From Pseudomonadota bacterium (GTDB lineage: Bacteria > Pseudomonadota > Gammaproteobacteria > Steroidobacterales > GCA-2729495): 64,000 nucleotides of DNA. The notes beneath the pieces are model-generated. The model was not told the DNA's origin. It saw only the letters and a list, made by a program, of their open reading frames with translations, and ran no database searches. Position numbers and translations under genes: made by a program. Location of the stretch: positions 48,947-112,946 of the forward strand of contig CAUJIY010000025.1 of assembly GCA_963205295.1 (NCBI GenBank), given 5' to 3'. This document shows, piece after piece, positions 1 through 9,472 of the stretch; position 1 is the first letter of the stretch, and each line of letters begins with the position of its first letter.

Positions 1-558
1 CGCGGGGGAGTCCTGCAGGGCCGAGATCGGCCGCCCGGTGATACGGAACACCTCCAGCGCCCGCTGGATGCGCTGGCGGTCACCTGGGCGGATCCGTGCA
101 GCCGCCACCGGATCGACCTGCCCAAGCTCGCGATGCAGTGCGGCCCAGCCCCGCCCGGCCGCTTCCCGGTCGATGGCTGCGCGCACGGCGGGCTGTGCCG
201 GCGGCAACGGCGACAACCCGTCGAGCAGCGCACGGAAATACAGCATCGTGCCACCCACCAGCAGCGGCACCCGACCGCGGCGGTTGATCGCGGCGATGAC
301 CTCGCGGGCGTCGGCGCAGAACTGACCCGCCGAGTAGTTCGTCCACGGCTCGCGGATGTCGATGAGATGGTGCGGGACGGCGGCGCGGACAGCGGCTGTC
401 GGCTTGGCGGTGCCGATGTCCATGTGCCGGTACACCATGGCCGAGTCGACACTTACGATCTCGACCGCGAACTCGGCCGCGAGGCGCAGGGCGAGTGCCG
501 TCTTGCCGGTCCCGGTCGGACCTGCAAGACACACCGCGAGAATCCCGCCGGCGCTCAC
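1..558 (-). CDS. miaA: tRNA dimethylallyltransferase MiaA (C-terminus outside window)
   Basis: MiaA transfers a dimethylallyl group to N6 of A37 in tRNAs that read U-starting codons. The 186 residues in the window begin with the P-loop [12 protein letters not shown], followed by [20 protein letters not shown] (the family's substrate-base region) and [19 protein letters not shown]. The start is GTG at 558, four bases after the mutL stop at 563-565, so the two are likely cotranscribed and translationally coupled. The frame stays open to base 1, so the C-terminus lies beyond the window edge. The nnr-tsaE-amidase-mutL-miaA order is the classic gammaproteobacterial one. Confidence 0.93.
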   Translation of the reverse strand, partial: MSAGGILAVCLAGPTGTGKTALALRLAAEFAVEIVSVDSAMVYRHMDIGTAKPTAAVRAAVPHHLIDIREPWTNYSAGQFCADAREVIAAINRRGRVPLLVGGTMLYFRALLDGLSPLPPAQPAVRAAIDREAAGRGWAALHRELGQVDPVAAARIRPGDRQRIQRALEVFRITGRPISALQDSPA

Positions 559-562
559 GCTC

Positions 563-2329
563 TCAGCGGCCACGCAGGAACAGTCGGTCGAGTTCCTGCA
601 TCGACAGCTCGACCCACGTCGGCCTCCCGTGCCCACACTGGTCGGCCCTGTCGGTGCCTTCCATCGCCCGCAGCAGCGCATTCATCTCGGGCAGGGTCAG
701 GTCGCGCCTGGCGCGTACGGCGGCATGGCAGGCCGCCGTGGCGAGAATCGCCTCGCAGCGCTGCTCGACCTGCGCGCTCGTGCCGTGCTCGGACCAGTCG
801 GCGAGGAGATCGCGCAACAGCGCCTCGGCATCCACCGCGGCGAGCAGCGCCGGCAGCGCCCGGATCACCACCGACTGCGGACCGCCCTGCTCGACCACGA
901 GACCGGACTGCTCCAGTGCGGCGCCGTGCACCTCGAGCAGGCGCAACTCGGCGCTCGTCACCCGGACGAGCTGCGGCACCAGCAGCTGCTGGCGGGCGAT
1001 GCCGCCGGCGCGCTGCTGCGCTTTGAGCCGCTCGTACAACACGCGCTCGTGGGCGGCATGGGCGTCGATGATCGCCAGGCCGCGCTCGGTCTGGGCCAGC
1101 ACGTAGACGCCGTGAACCTGCGCCAGGGCGCCGCCGAGCGGCGGCTGGCGCTCGGCCGCGGGCTGCGCTTCCGGTCTGCCCGATACAGCGGGCAGCGCGG
1201 CACCGGCGAGGGCCCCGTACACGGCGGCCGCCTCGGCCAGGCGCAGCTCCGCCTGCTGTGCGGGCGGTGCCGCAACCCAACCCGTCACGCTGCTGATCGA
1301 CGCCGGCGCTCCTGCGGTGGCCTCTGCCCGGGGACGCGTCGCCGCCAGCGCCGATTCGACGGCGCGACGCACGAAATCGTGCACCGCCCCGGGGTCTCGG
1401 AAGCGCACCTCGAGCTTGGCCGGATGGGCATTGACGTCGACCCGCGCCGGGTCCATCTCGAGGTAGAGCACGAAAGCCGCGTGCCTCCCGTGGTACAGCA
1501 CGTCCTGGTAGGCGAGCCGCACGGCATTGACGATCAGCCGGTCGCGGATCGCGCGACCGTTGAGGAAGAAGAACTGCGCGTCGGGCTGGCTGCGTGAAAA
1601 CGTCGGCCGCCCAACCCAGCCCGCGAGCCGCAGGCCGTCCACTTCCCGCTCAAGATACAGCGCCCCATCCACGAATTCCTCGCCGACGATGCGGGCGATG
1701 CGCCCCTCCTGCCCGGCGCGCGTGTGCGCACCCGGCAGGTCGAGCACACTGCGCCGGTTATGCGTCACGTGGAATGCCGTGGCGAAACGGCTGAGCGCGA
1801 TGCGTTCGATCGTCGCCTGCAGGTGCTGGAACTCGGTGCGCTCCGAGCGCAGGAAGCGGCGCCGGGCCGGGGTATTGAAAAACAGGTCGCGCACTTCCAC
1901 GCTCGTGCCCACCGGATGGGCGGCCGGGATCACCGGCCCGGGTTCACCGCCCTCGGCCTCGACGCTGCAGGCCTGCGCCGCATCCGGTGGACGTGAAACG
2001 AGGCGCAGCCGCGACACCGCGGCGATGCTCGGCAGCGCCTCGCCCCGGAAACCGAGCGAGGCAATCCGCACCAGGTCTTCGAGCGACTCGATCTTGCTCG
2101 TGGCGTGTCGCGCCAGGGCAAGCGCAAGTTCCTCGCAGGGGATGCCGACACCGTCGTCGCGCACCCGCATCAGGCGCGCGCCACCGGCCTCGACCTCGAG
2201 CTCGATGCGCCGCGCGCCGGCATCGAGGCTGTTCTCGAGCAACTCTTTCGCCACGGAGGCTGGCCGCTCGACGACCTCGCCGGCGGCGATCTGGTTGATC
2301 AGCAGGGTCGGCAGCTCGCGGATCGGCAT
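563..2329 (-). CDS. mutL: DNA mismatch repair protein MutL, endonuclease-type
   Basis: The product is 588 residues. The N-terminal GHKL ATPase domain shows [33 protein letters not shown] and [17 protein letters not shown] Pro/Ala-rich linker leads to the C-terminal dimerisation domain. That domain has the metal-dependent nicking motif DAHAAHE followed four residues later by E (about 422-433), plus ACHAAVRA (Cys about 534) and CGHGRP (about 565-570). MutL proteins from MutH-containing enterics lack this motif, so this one probably makes the strand nick itself. I chose the ATG at 2329 (MPIRELP) over an in-frame start 20 codons upstream because the family begins here. The amidase gene ends 59 bases upstream. 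Confidence 0.96.
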   Translation of the reverse strand: MPIRELPTLLINQIAAGEVVERPASVAKELLENSLDAGARRIELEVEAGGARLMRVRDDGVGIPCEELALALARHATSKIESLEDLVRIASLGFRGEALPSIAAVSRLRLVSRPPDAAQACSVEAEGGEPGPVIPAAHPVGTSVEVRDLFFNTPARRRFLRSERTEFQHLQATIERIALSRFATAFHVTHNRRSVLDLPGAHTRAGQEGRIARIVGEEFVDGALYLEREVDGLRLAGWVGRPTFSRSQPDAQFFFLNGRAIRDRLIVNAVRLAYQDVLYHGRHAAFVLYLEMDPARVDVNAHPAKLEVRFRDPGAVHDFVRRAVESALAATRPRAEATAGAPASISSVTGWVAAPPAQQAELRLAEAAAVYGALAGAALPAVSGRPEAQPAAERQPPLGGALAQVHGVYVLAQTERGLAIIDAHAAHERVLYERLKAQQRAGGIARQQLLVPQLVRVTSAELRLLEVHGAALEQSGLVVEQGGPQSVVIRALPALLAAVDAEALLRDLLADWSEHGTSAQVEQRCEAILATAACHAAVRARRDLTLPEMNALLRAMEGTDRADQCGHGRPTWVELSMQELDRLFLRGR

Positions 2330-2388
2330 GCCGCGATTGTTCCAGATGCCCGGGCGGGTGTCATCGCGCCGCGCCGGCGCCGCCTGCA

Positions 2389-3879
2389 TCAGGTACGGCT
2401 GCTGCGCGGGATCTGCAACACCTGTCCGACGACGATGCGGTCACCGGCGAGGCGGTTCGCCTCGCGGATGCGTACCACGCTCACGTTGTACCGCGCGGCG
2501 ATCGCCGACAGCGACTCGCCAGGCCGTATCACGTGCTCGACTGCCGTCGCGACCTGCCCCCGGCTGAGTTCGGCAACGAGCGTGCCGCGCGGCGGGTTGC
2601 GGTAGAAGTAGTCGCGTACGCCGGCAAAGATCGCCGTCGCCAGGCGTTGGCGGTAGGCGCCGGTGTCGAGGCGGCGCTCTTCGTCGGGGTTGGAGATATA
2701 CGCCGTCTCGACCAGCACCGACGGCACATCCGGCGACTTCAGAACCATGAATGGCGCCTGCATGACGTGCGGCTTGCGCACGGTGCCGACCCGCGCCATC
2801 TGCCGCAGGATGTCGTCGGCCACCTCGATACTCGAGCCCAGCGCAGCGTTCTGCGACAGGTCGAGCAACACCGAAGCCAGCATCGGATCGCGATCGCCGA
2901 GCGACACCCCGCCGATCAGGTCGGCGGCGTTCTCGCGCGCTGCCAGGCGGCGTGCCGCTTCGTCGGTGGCGCCCTTCTCGTTCAGCACGTACACGGATGC
3001 ACCGCGGACGCTGCGGTTGCGCACGGCGTCGGCGTGGACCGAGACGAACAGGTCGGCCTGTGCGGCGCGTGCGCGCTCCATGCGCAGGCGCAGGGGAATG
3101 AACTCGTCGCGACCGCGGGTGAGGACCCCGCGCATGCCCGGTTCTGCATCGATCGCCGCCACCAGCTCGCGCGCGATGCGCAGCGTGATCTCCTTCTCGA
3201 GCACCCCACGCGGTCCGTGTGCCCCCGGATCCTTGCCACCATGGCCCGCGTCGACGGCGATGACAACGTCACGGCCACGGACCGGAGTCACGGCCGGCCC
3301 GTCGTGAACCACCGGTGCCCGTGTGTCGCCGGTCGGGGCCGGTGGCGACGCGGCCGGTTCCTGTGGAGCCGGGGTAGCGGGCATCGGTGCTGGTGCCGGT
3401 ACCGGTACCGGTACCGCTGCCGCTACCGGTGCGGGTGCGGATGCGGGTGCAGGAACGCTGGCCTGCACCGGTTCAACCGGTACCTCGACGACGATACGCG
3501 GCGCACTGCCAGCGGTCGCGGGATGCAGCCTGGCGCGCGGCTGCGCTGTCGTCGACGTGTCGAGCACCAGCCTCACCGAACCATCGGGGCGGTTAGCGGC
3601 CCGCAGCTGGCGCACGGGTCCGGTGCCTGCCGGCAGTGGCAGGGCCGACGCCGCGAGCCGTGCCGGCAGCACGTCGAGGACGATGCGATCCGGGTTCGCC
3701 AGAGTAAAAAGACGGAACTGCGCCGGGGCATCGAGTGCCACGGTAAGCTGGACGGCAGCGGGTTGTCGGGTGATTTCGAGCCGTTCCACCCGTGGCGGGG
3801 CGGCGACTGCAACCGTGAGCATGGATGCCCACAGCCCACTCGCCCACCAAGTCCGACAGCAACCCATCTCCACCCCCAT
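2389..3879 (-). CDS. Periplasmic N-acetylmuramoyl-L-alanine amidase (AmiB/AmiC type) with AMIN and LysM domains
   Basis: This is a zinc amidase that cleaves peptide stems from septal murein during daughter-cell separation. The order is a signal peptide (about 1-26, ending TVAVA|APP), an AMIN localisation domain (about 30-130), a Pro/Ala/Val linker (about 136-195), an Amidase_3 domain (about 205-425) and a C-terminal LysM (about 447-494, HVIRPGESLSAIAARYNVS). Visible catalytic-site sequences are DAGHGGKDPGA, EKEITLR, SVHADA and VETAYISN. LysM at the C-terminus resembles AmiB. The start may instead be ATG 3867, because a GGGGGTGGAG stretch immediately precedes it. DNA for the linker contains a hexanucleotide tandem repeat (3396-3413). 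Confidence 0.93.
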   Translation of the reverse strand: MGVEMGCCRTWWASGLWASMLTVAVAAPPRVERLEITRQPAAVQLTVALDAPAQFRLFTLANPDRIVLDVLPARLAASALPLPAGTGPVRQLRAANRPDGSVRLVLDTSTTAQPRARLHPATAGSAPRIVVEVPVEPVQASVPAPASAPAPVAAAVPVPVPAPAPMPATPAPQEPAASPPAPTGDTRAPVVHDGPAVTPVRGRDVVIAVDAGHGGKDPGAHGPRGVLEKEITLRIARELVAAIDAEPGMRGVLTRGRDEFIPLRLRMERARAAQADLFVSVHADAVRNRSVRGASVYVLNEKGATDEAARRLAARENAADLIGGVSLGDRDPMLASVLLDLSQNAALGSSIEVADDILRQMARVGTVRKPHVMQAPFMVLKSPDVPSVLVETAYISNPDEERRLDTGAYRQRLATAIFAGVRDYFYRNPPRGTLVAELSRGQVATAVEHVIRPGESLSAIAARYNVSVVRIREANRLAGDRIVVGQVLQIPRSSRT

Positions 3880-3983
3880 CGACGCCCGAAAATTATAGCG
3901 GCACCCGGGGCTTTTGCCTACCTTTTATGAGCCTGATTATGAAGATAGGCTCAAATCATGCGTGCTCATCTCATCGAAGCCGC

Positions 3984-4490
3984 CTAAGGCGCTGCCGGCT
4001 CTTGGAGTCCTGGTATCGCCGCCAACAGGTCCACGATGCTGCTGCCAGTCACGGACAGCGCCTGGCAGCACAGGTGGCGACCGCTGCCCGACACCTGCAA
4101 TCCGATCCGCAGGTCGGCAGCCGGGAGGTGCCCGGCACCGTGGTCCGGCCACTCGACCAGCGTGACCACGGCCGGCCCGAGCGTGTCGCGCAGCCCGAGA
4201 TCGGCGAGTTCGCGCGGGTCACGGATACGGTAAAGGTCGATGTGGGCGATGCGCCAGCCCGCCAGGGCATAGGGCTCGGTCAGCGTGTAGGTCGGGCTCG
4301 GTACGCGGCCAGCGTGCCCGAGGCGGCGCAGGAATCCGCGCACCAGCGTCGTCTTGCCGGCGCCAAGATCGCCTTCGAGATGGACGTTCAGCCCGGCAGC
4401 ACCGGACCTGAGCAGCGCGGTGGCCAGGCGCTCGCCAAACGCCTCGGTCGCCCCGGCATCCGCCAGATCGAGCGTCAGGGATTCAGCCAT
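3984..4490 (-). CDS. tsaE: tRNA threonylcarbamoyladenosine biosynthesis ATPase TsaE
   Basis: TsaE is the small P-loop ATPase that supports TsaBD in making t6A37 on ANN-decoding tRNAs. The 168-residue product has Walker A GDLGAGKTTLVRG, then VPSPTYTL and HIDLYRI, then a Walker B-like VTLVEWPDH, all typical of the YjeE family. The C-terminus (GSGRHLCCQALS) is slightly longer than in short homologues. The ATG at 4490 overlaps the end of nnr by 16 bases, which suggests translational coupling. The next gene downstream is the amidase, 104 bases away. Confidence 0.95.
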   Translation of the reverse strand: MAESLTLDLADAGATEAFGERLATALLRSGAAGLNVHLEGDLGAGKTTLVRGFLRRLGHAGRVPSPTYTLTEPYALAGWRIAHIDLYRIRDPRELADLGLRDTLGPAVVTLVEWPDHGAGHLPAADLRIGLQVSGSGRHLCCQALSVTGSSIVDLLAAIPGLQEPAAP

Positions 4491-5959
4491 CGCCGCAGCG
4501 GTGCTAGCAGGTCGCCGGCGAGCAGGCCGCGCTCGCCCTGGCTCGCAGCTTCGTCGGCAGCACGGGCATGGAGCCAGGCGGCCGCTGCCGTTACCGTGAG
4601 TTGCCCGGTCGCACGGCATTGCGCGAGCAGGCCGGCCACGATGCCGGTCAGCACGTCGCCCATGCCGCCACTGGCCATGCCGGGATTGCCTGCATCGATC
4701 ACGTAGGGAGTCTCCCCTGTCCTGGCGATCAACGTGCCGCGCCCCTTGAGCAGGGCCACGCCGCCGTGACGTGCCGCCAGCGTCGTGACCGCATGCAGCC
4801 GGTCCGCCTGTACGTCGGACGTGGAACACCCGAGCAGCCGTGCCGCCTCGGCCGGGTGCGGCGTCAACACCCAGTCGTCACGATGCAGGGCGCGTCCTGC
4901 CAGGAGGTTGAGCGCATCGGCATCGACCACCAGCGGCAACTCCACCGCAAGGACCCGCTCGAGCAAGGCACTGGCCCAGGCATCCCGCCCGAGGCCGGGA
5001 CCTATGGCGACGACCGTCGCCCGCGCCAGCAATGGTTCGAGGGCCACGACGCTGTCGATACCACGGCACATGAGTTCGGGTCGCGCCGCGGTTACCGCGG
5101 CAACGTTGCCAGGCCGGGTCGCCACGCTGACCAGCCCGGCGCCGGCGCGGGCTGCCGCCTCCCCGGCCAATCGCGCCGCGCCGCCCATGCCGTCGTTGCC
5201 GCCGACGATGAGGACGTGGCCGAACAGGCCCTTGTGTGCGGTACGCGGCCGCGGCGGCAGCAGCGCTGCAAGATCGTCCGCGCCGAACAGGCGCAGCACC
5301 GGCGTGACGTCCCGCAGGCGCCCGGCCGGCACGCCGAGATCGGCAAACACCACCTGCCCGGCATGATCCGGACCCGCGCCGAGGTACAGGCCCTGTTTGC
5401 GTCCGATGAAGGTCACCGTGATGGTGGCCCGTACGGCGGCACCGAGCGCAACGCCCGACAGGCCGCAGAGACCGCTCGGCACGTCGACGGCCATCACGGG
5501 TACGGCAGCCGCGTTCACCGCCTCGATGGCGGACCGCCACGCACCCTCGACCGGGCGCACCAGACCGGTACCGAGCAGCGCATCGATGATCAGGTCGGCC
5601 GACTCGCAGAGGCCGGCGCCGAACGGGACGACGTTGCCGCCCGCGCGCTGGAATTCCTGCCAGGCAGCCGCCGCGTCGCCGCGCAGCTGGTGCGGGTCCG
5701 ACAGCGCCGCCACGGTCACGACGACCCCGGCTGCCGCGGCCAGGCGTGCCACCACGTAGCCGTCTCCGGCATTGTTGCCCGCGCCGCACAGGACCAGCCA
5801 GCGCCGAGCCTCGGGAAAGCGCGTGCACGCCAGGTCGAAGACACATCGCCCGGCGCGCGCCATGAGTTCCGCACCGGCGATACCGACCTCTTCGATCGCG
5901 ATACGATCGAACTCGCGCACCTGCGCGGGAGTGAACACCAGACTGGAAAGTGCCGACAT
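4475..5959 (-). CDS. nnr: Bifunctional NAD(P)HX epimerase / ADP-dependent NAD(P)HX dehydratase
   Basis: This enzyme repairs hydrated NADH and NADPH: the N-terminal YjeF_N domain epimerises R-NAD(P)HX and the C-terminal ribokinase-like domain dehydrates the S form. The product is 494 residues. The epimerase half shows VLCGAGNNAGDGYVVARLAA and VDVPSGL. The dehydratase half shows VGGNDGMGGAARLAGEAA and GNPGMASGGMGDVLTGIVAG, with the catalytic Asp near 435. I chose ATG 5959 (MSALSSLVF) because the residues upstream have no family character. A TATAAT on the same strand lies at 5967-5972, only a few bases upstream, so the mRNA may have almost no leader. queG is divergent across a 50-base gap. Confidence 0.95.
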   Translation of the reverse strand: MSALSSLVFTPAQVREFDRIAIEEVGIAGAELMARAGRCVFDLACTRFPEARRWLVLCGAGNNAGDGYVVARLAAAAGVVVTVAALSDPHQLRGDAAAAWQEFQRAGGNVVPFGAGLCESADLIIDALLGTGLVRPVEGAWRSAIEAVNAAAVPVMAVDVPSGLCGLSGVALGAAVRATITVTFIGRKQGLYLGAGPDHAGQVVFADLGVPAGRLRDVTPVLRLFGADDLAALLPPRPRTAHKGLFGHVLIVGGNDGMGGAARLAGEAAARAGAGLVSVATRPGNVAAVTAARPELMCRGIDSVVALEPLLARATVVAIGPGLGRDAWASALLERVLAVELPLVVDADALNLLAGRALHRDDWVLTPHPAEAARLLGCSTSDVQADRLHAVTTLAARHGGVALLKGRGTLIARTGETPYVIDAGNPGMASGGMGDVLTGIVAGLLAQCRATGQLTVTAAAAWLHARAADEAASQGERGLLAGDLLAPLRRWLNP

Positions 5960-6009
5960 CGGCTTGATTATACTGACGCTGATCTGCCGCCGGCTGTCGT
6001 TGCCCTGTC

Positions 6010-7071
6010 GTGACCCCGCCCACACCCGACGCTCAATTTGTCGCTCGTCTCCGCGAGTGGGCTGCCGAGCTTGGCTTCCAGCAACTCGGGGTGGCCCGGG
6101 CCGAACCCGGTCGCGCCGGCGAACGCTTCCGCGAGTGGCTGGAGCGCGGCCTGCATGGCGACATGGACTGGCTCGCCGGGCAGGCACCGCTGCGGCTGGC
6201 ACCCCCGAGCCTGGTTCCCGGCACGGTGCGCGTGATCTCGTTGCGGATGGATTACTGGCGCCCCGACGCCTATCCGGCCGCGCGCCTCGCCGACGAACCC
6301 GAGCGGGCGTGGATTTCCCGCTATGCGCTCGGACGCGACTACCACCGCGTCATGCGCCCGCGCCTGCAGCGGCTCGCCGACCGGATCGCGGCGGCCATCG
6401 GTCCTTTCGGTTACCGCGTCTTCGTCGACAGCGCGCCGGTGCTGGAGAAACCGTTCGCGCAGCAGGCGGGACTCGGCTGGATCGGCAAGCAAACCAATCT
6501 GATCAGCCGCAACGCCGGGTCCTGGTTCTTCCTCGGCGAGATATTCACCGACCTGCCGCTGCCGGCCGACGCACCAGCCACGGACCACTGCGGGAGCTGC
6601 CGCTCGTGCATCGATGCCTGCCCAACCGGCGCCATCATCGCCCCGTATGTGCTCGACGCCCGCCGCTGCATTTCCTACCTGACGATCGAGAACCGCGGAC
6701 CCATTCCCGAACCGCTGCGGGTCGCCATCGGCAATCGCATCTTCGGCTGCGACGACTGCCAGCTCGCCTGTCCGTGGAACCGCTTCGCCCGGGCGGCCAG
6801 CGAGGCGGATTTCGCCCCGCGCCAGGGACTCGACCGCGCGCTGCTCGTGGACCTGTTTGGCTGGAGCGAACCTGAGTGGCAGGAGAAGCTGGCCGGCAGC
6901 CCGATCCGCCGCGCCGGTTACGAGGGCTGGCTGCGCAACATCGCCGTCGCTCTCGGCAATGGCCCGCCGAGTCCTGCGGCGATCGGCGCCCTCAGCACCC
7001 GCCGCGGGCACCCTTCGGCGCTGGTGCGCGAACACGTCGACTGGGCTCTGCGCCGCCTCGGTGCGGGTTAA
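6010..7071 (+). CDS. queG: Epoxyqueuosine reductase QueG
   Basis: QueG is a cytoplasmic cobalamin and Fe-S enzyme that performs the last step of queuosine formation, reducing epoxyqueuosine at position 34 of GUN-decoding tRNAs. The 353-residue product has the catalytic-region FVDSAPVLEKPFAQQAGLGW and the nucleus GWIGKQTNLI. Two 4Fe-4S motifs follow, CGSCRSCIDACPTGA and CDDCQLACPWNRFA. The C-terminal about 60 residues look HEAT-like, as in the long form of the family. The start is GTG 6010, directly before TPPTPDAQF, with only weak Shine-Dalgarno character. The gene diverges from nnr and its TAA overlaps the panC stop on the other strand. Confidence 0.95.
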   Translation: MTPPTPDAQFVARLREWAAELGFQQLGVARAEPGRAGERFREWLERGLHGDMDWLAGQAPLRLAPPSLVPGTVRVISLRMDYWRPDAYPAARLADEPERAWISRYALGRDYHRVMRPRLQRLADRIAAAIGPFGYRVFVDSAPVLEKPFAQQAGLGWIGKQTNLISRNAGSWFFLGEIFTDLPLPADAPATDHCGSCRSCIDACPTGAIIAPYVLDARRCISYLTIENRGPIPEPLRVAIGNRIFGCDDCQLACPWNRFARAASEADFAPRQGLDRALLVDLFGWSEPEWQEKLAGSPIRRAGYEGWLRNIAVALGNGPPSPAAIGALSTRRGHPSALVREHVDWALRRLGAG

Positions 7072-7913
7072 GGCAGGTTGACCGCGATGTTGTCGATCAG
7101 GCGGGCACGGCCGAGGCGTGCGGCGGCGAGCACCCGCAGGCGTCGTTCCGCCGGTGCCGGCATGGCCAGGTCGGCAGCGGCCCGGATCGCCACGTAGTCC
7201 GGGCGCAGGCCCGCACGACGCAGCGTCTTCAGCGCGGCGCGTTCGATGCCGCGCAGGTCGCTGCCACCGGCGAGCAGACGTTGCCGGCAGATGAGCAGCG
7301 CCGCGTGCAATTGCGGTGCCACGCCACGCTCGGACGGCGTCAGGTACTGGTTGCGCGAACTCATCGCCAGTCCATCGGCCTCCCGCACGGTCGCCCCCCC
7401 GAGCACCCGCACCGGCAGATGCAGATCGGCACACATGCGCCGGATGATGACGAGCTGCTGGTAGTCCTTCTCGCCGAACACGGCCACGTCCGGCGTCACG
7501 ATGTGCAGCAGCCGCAGCACCACCGAAGTGACCCCGTCGAAGTGCCCCGCCCGTACGGCGCCACAGAGCTCGCCCGACAGCCCCGGCACGGACACCACGG
7601 TACCCGCGCCGGCCGGGTACATCGTCGCCACACCCGGCACCAGCACGGCATGGGCTCCCGCAGCGCGCAGGCGCCCCAGGTCGGCGGCGAGCGTGCGCGG
7701 ATAGCTGGCGTAGTCCTCGCGGGGACCAAACTGCGTCGGGTTGACGAAGATGCTGGCGATCACGCGGTCGGCGCGCCGCCGGGCTAGTGCCACGAGGCTC
7801 ATGTGGCCCGCGTGCAGGTTGCCCATGGTCGGCACCAGCGCCACGCTGCTGCCGGCGTGCCGCCACTCCGCCACCAGGCGCCGGGTCGTGCCGATGCCGC
7901 GCAGGACCTTCAT
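7068..7913 (-). CDS. panC: Pantothenate synthetase PanC
   Basis: PanC joins pantoate and beta-alanine with ATP, the final step of pantothenate synthesis. The 281-residue product shows PTMGNLHAGHMSLV (the HIGH-like ATP site), IFVNPTQFGPREDYASYPR, VFGEKDYQQL and LAMSSRNQYL (the KMSKS-like loop), all family signatures. The start is ATG 7913 (MKVLRGIGTTRRLV), 19 bases after the panB stop, so panBC form an operon. The C-terminal stop overlaps the queG stop by four bases in a convergent arrangement, leaving no room for a terminator between them. Confidence 0.96.
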   Translation of the reverse strand: MKVLRGIGTTRRLVAEWRHAGSSVALVPTMGNLHAGHMSLVALARRRADRVIASIFVNPTQFGPREDYASYPRTLAADLGRLRAAGAHAVLVPGVATMYPAGAGTVVSVPGLSGELCGAVRAGHFDGVTSVVLRLLHIVTPDVAVFGEKDYQQLVIIRRMCADLHLPVRVLGGATVREADGLAMSSRNQYLTPSERGVAPQLHAALLICRQRLLAGGSDLRGIERAALKTLRRAGLRPDYVAIRAAADLAMPAPAERRLRVLAAARLGRARLIDNIAVNLP

Positions 7914-7932
7914 CGCGAACCCTTGTCTGCGG

Positions 7933-8766
7933 TCAGGAGAAGCAGTGTTCCGGCGCCGGGTAGGCACGGCTCTTCACGGCCCGCACATACGCCTCGCAGG
8001 CCGCGCCGAGCGAACCGGCATCCGCCATGAAGTTCTGCACGAACCGCGGCAGGCGCCCCTGGGTGATGCCGAGCATGTCGTAGAGGACGAGGATCTGCCC
8101 ATCGACATGGGGACCGGCGCCGATGCCGATGACCGGCACTTCCACGGCGTCGCGCACCATTCTGCCAACCTCCGTCGGCACGCATTCGAGCAGCACGATA
8201 TCGGCACCAGCCTGCTCGAGCGCAGCGGCGTCATCGACCATCTGCCGGGCGTCTGCCTGCTCGCGCCCCTGCACGCGAAAGCCCCCCAGCTTGTGCACCG
8301 ACTGCGGCTTGAGCCCGATATGCGCGCACACCGGGATGTCGTGCCGCGCGAGGTGCTCGACGATACCGACCTGCCCGCTGCCGCCCTCGAGCTTGACCAT
8401 CATCGCCCCACCCTCCTGCATCAGGCGCACGGCGTTGTCGAGTGCCTGCACCGGGGTGGTATAGCTCATGAAAGGCATGTCGGCCATCAGGAACGCGCGG
8501 CGCAGGCCGCGCGCCACGACCCGGCAGTGATAGATGATGTCCGCCACCGTCACCGGCACGGTGGTGTCGTGCCCCTGGATCACCATGCCCAGCGAATCGC
8601 CGACCAGGACCACGTCGGTGCCGGCCTGATCGACGATGCAGGCCATGCTGGCGTCGTACGCCGTCAGGCAGGCGATGGGCTCGTGCTCGGCCGCCATCTG
8701 CCGCAGGGTCGAGACATTGACGGGCGGCTGCGGCATGCCGCGCTGTTCGAGCTGCTTGTAAACCAC
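7933..8766 (-). CDS. panB: 3-methyl-2-oxobutanoate hydroxymethyltransferase PanB
   Basis: PanB makes ketopantoate from alpha-ketoisovalerate and methylene-tetrahydrofolate, the committed step towards pantothenate and CoA. The 277-residue product has LTAYDASMACIVDQAGTD, VLVGDSLGMVIQGHDTTVPV, MADMPFMSY, KLEGG and IGIGAGPHVDGQILV, covering the metal and substrate sites of the family. I kept GTG 8766 because GGAGA lies about eight bases upstream; an internal ATG at 8736 (MPQPPVNVS) is the alternative. It is followed by panC. The preceding gene in the same direction is the deoxynucleoside kinase, 31 bases upstream. Confidence 0.96.
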   Translation of the reverse strand: MVYKQLEQRGMPQPPVNVSTLRQMAAEHEPIACLTAYDASMACIVDQAGTDVVLVGDSLGMVIQGHDTTVPVTVADIIYHCRVVARGLRRAFLMADMPFMSYTTPVQALDNAVRLMQEGGAMMVKLEGGSGQVGIVEHLARHDIPVCAHIGLKPQSVHKLGGFRVQGREQADARQMVDDAAALEQAGADIVLLECVPTEVGRMVRDAVEVPVIGIGAGPHVDGQILVLYDMLGITQGRLPRFVQNFMADAGSLGAACEAYVRAVKSRAYPAPEHCFS

Positions 8767-8797
8767 GCTGGTTCTCCGCTCGCGAACTGCCGCGCCG

Positions 8798-9445
8798 TCA
8801 GGCCAGGGCGGCGGCTACCGGGTTGAAGAAGTGCCGCCCGCTGCGGACACGGTCGATCTCGTCACGCAACAGGGCGAAATGCGCATCATTATGGACCGGA
8901 TCGATCGTGGCCGCGTTGACAATCAGGAGCGGAGCGGCGTCGTAGTCGTGGAAGAACCGGGCGTAGCTTTCCGTGAGCCGCTCCAGGTAACGCCGGTTGA
9001 TGGCCTGCTCGCAGGCAAGCCCCCGCCGCGCGATCCGGAACAGCAGCGTATCGACCGGTGCCTGCAGGTACACCACCAGGTCCGGCACGGGCGGCTCGAC
9101 CGCGAGCGACTCGCACACCTGGTCGTAGAGCGACAGCTCGTGGCGGTCCAGGTTGATCCCGGCAAACAACCGGTCCTTCTCGACCATGAAATCGGCGATC
9201 CGCGTGGTATTGAACATGTCCGGCTGGTGCAGCTGTTCGATCTGGCGCATACGCTGGAACAGGAAGAAGAGCTGGGTCGGCAGCGCCGCCCCGCGCGGGT
9301 CGAGGTAGAAACGCTCCAGGAACGGGTTGGCCTGCGCTTCCTCGAGCAGGAGCTCACCGTCGATGTCGGCCGCAAGGCGCCGCGCCAGGCTGGTCTTGCC
9401 CACGCCGATCGGGCCCTCGATGACGATGAAGCGTCGTTCTGCCAT
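8798..9445 (-). CDS. Deoxynucleoside kinase (deoxyadenosine/deoxyguanosine/deoxycytidine kinase family)
   Basis: This enzyme phosphorylates salvaged deoxynucleosides. The 215-residue protein starts MAERRFIVIEGPIGVGKTS, giving a P-loop within the first 20 residues, followed by LLLEEAQANPFLERFY (substrate-binding Glu region), a DFMVEKDRLFA segment that resembles the family's DRS-like motif, and RRYLERLTESY (LID region). Length and motifs match the dNK/Dgk family. Genes of this type are commonly found between folK and panB in gammaproteobacteria, and here it is 27 bases downstream of folK in the same orientation. The precise base specificity cannot be read from sequence. Confidence 0.9.
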   Translation of the reverse strand: MAERRFIVIEGPIGVGKTSLARRLAADIDGELLLEEAQANPFLERFYLDPRGAALPTQLFFLFQRMRQIEQLHQPDMFNTTRIADFMVEKDRLFAGINLDRHELSLYDQVCESLAVEPPVPDLVVYLQAPVDTLLFRIARRGLACEQAINRRYLERLTESYARFFHDYDAAPLLIVNAATIDPVHNDAHFALLRDEIDRVRSGRHFFNPVAAALA

Positions 9446-9472
9446 GCACGGCCCATGTTGTTGTCGTTGTCG

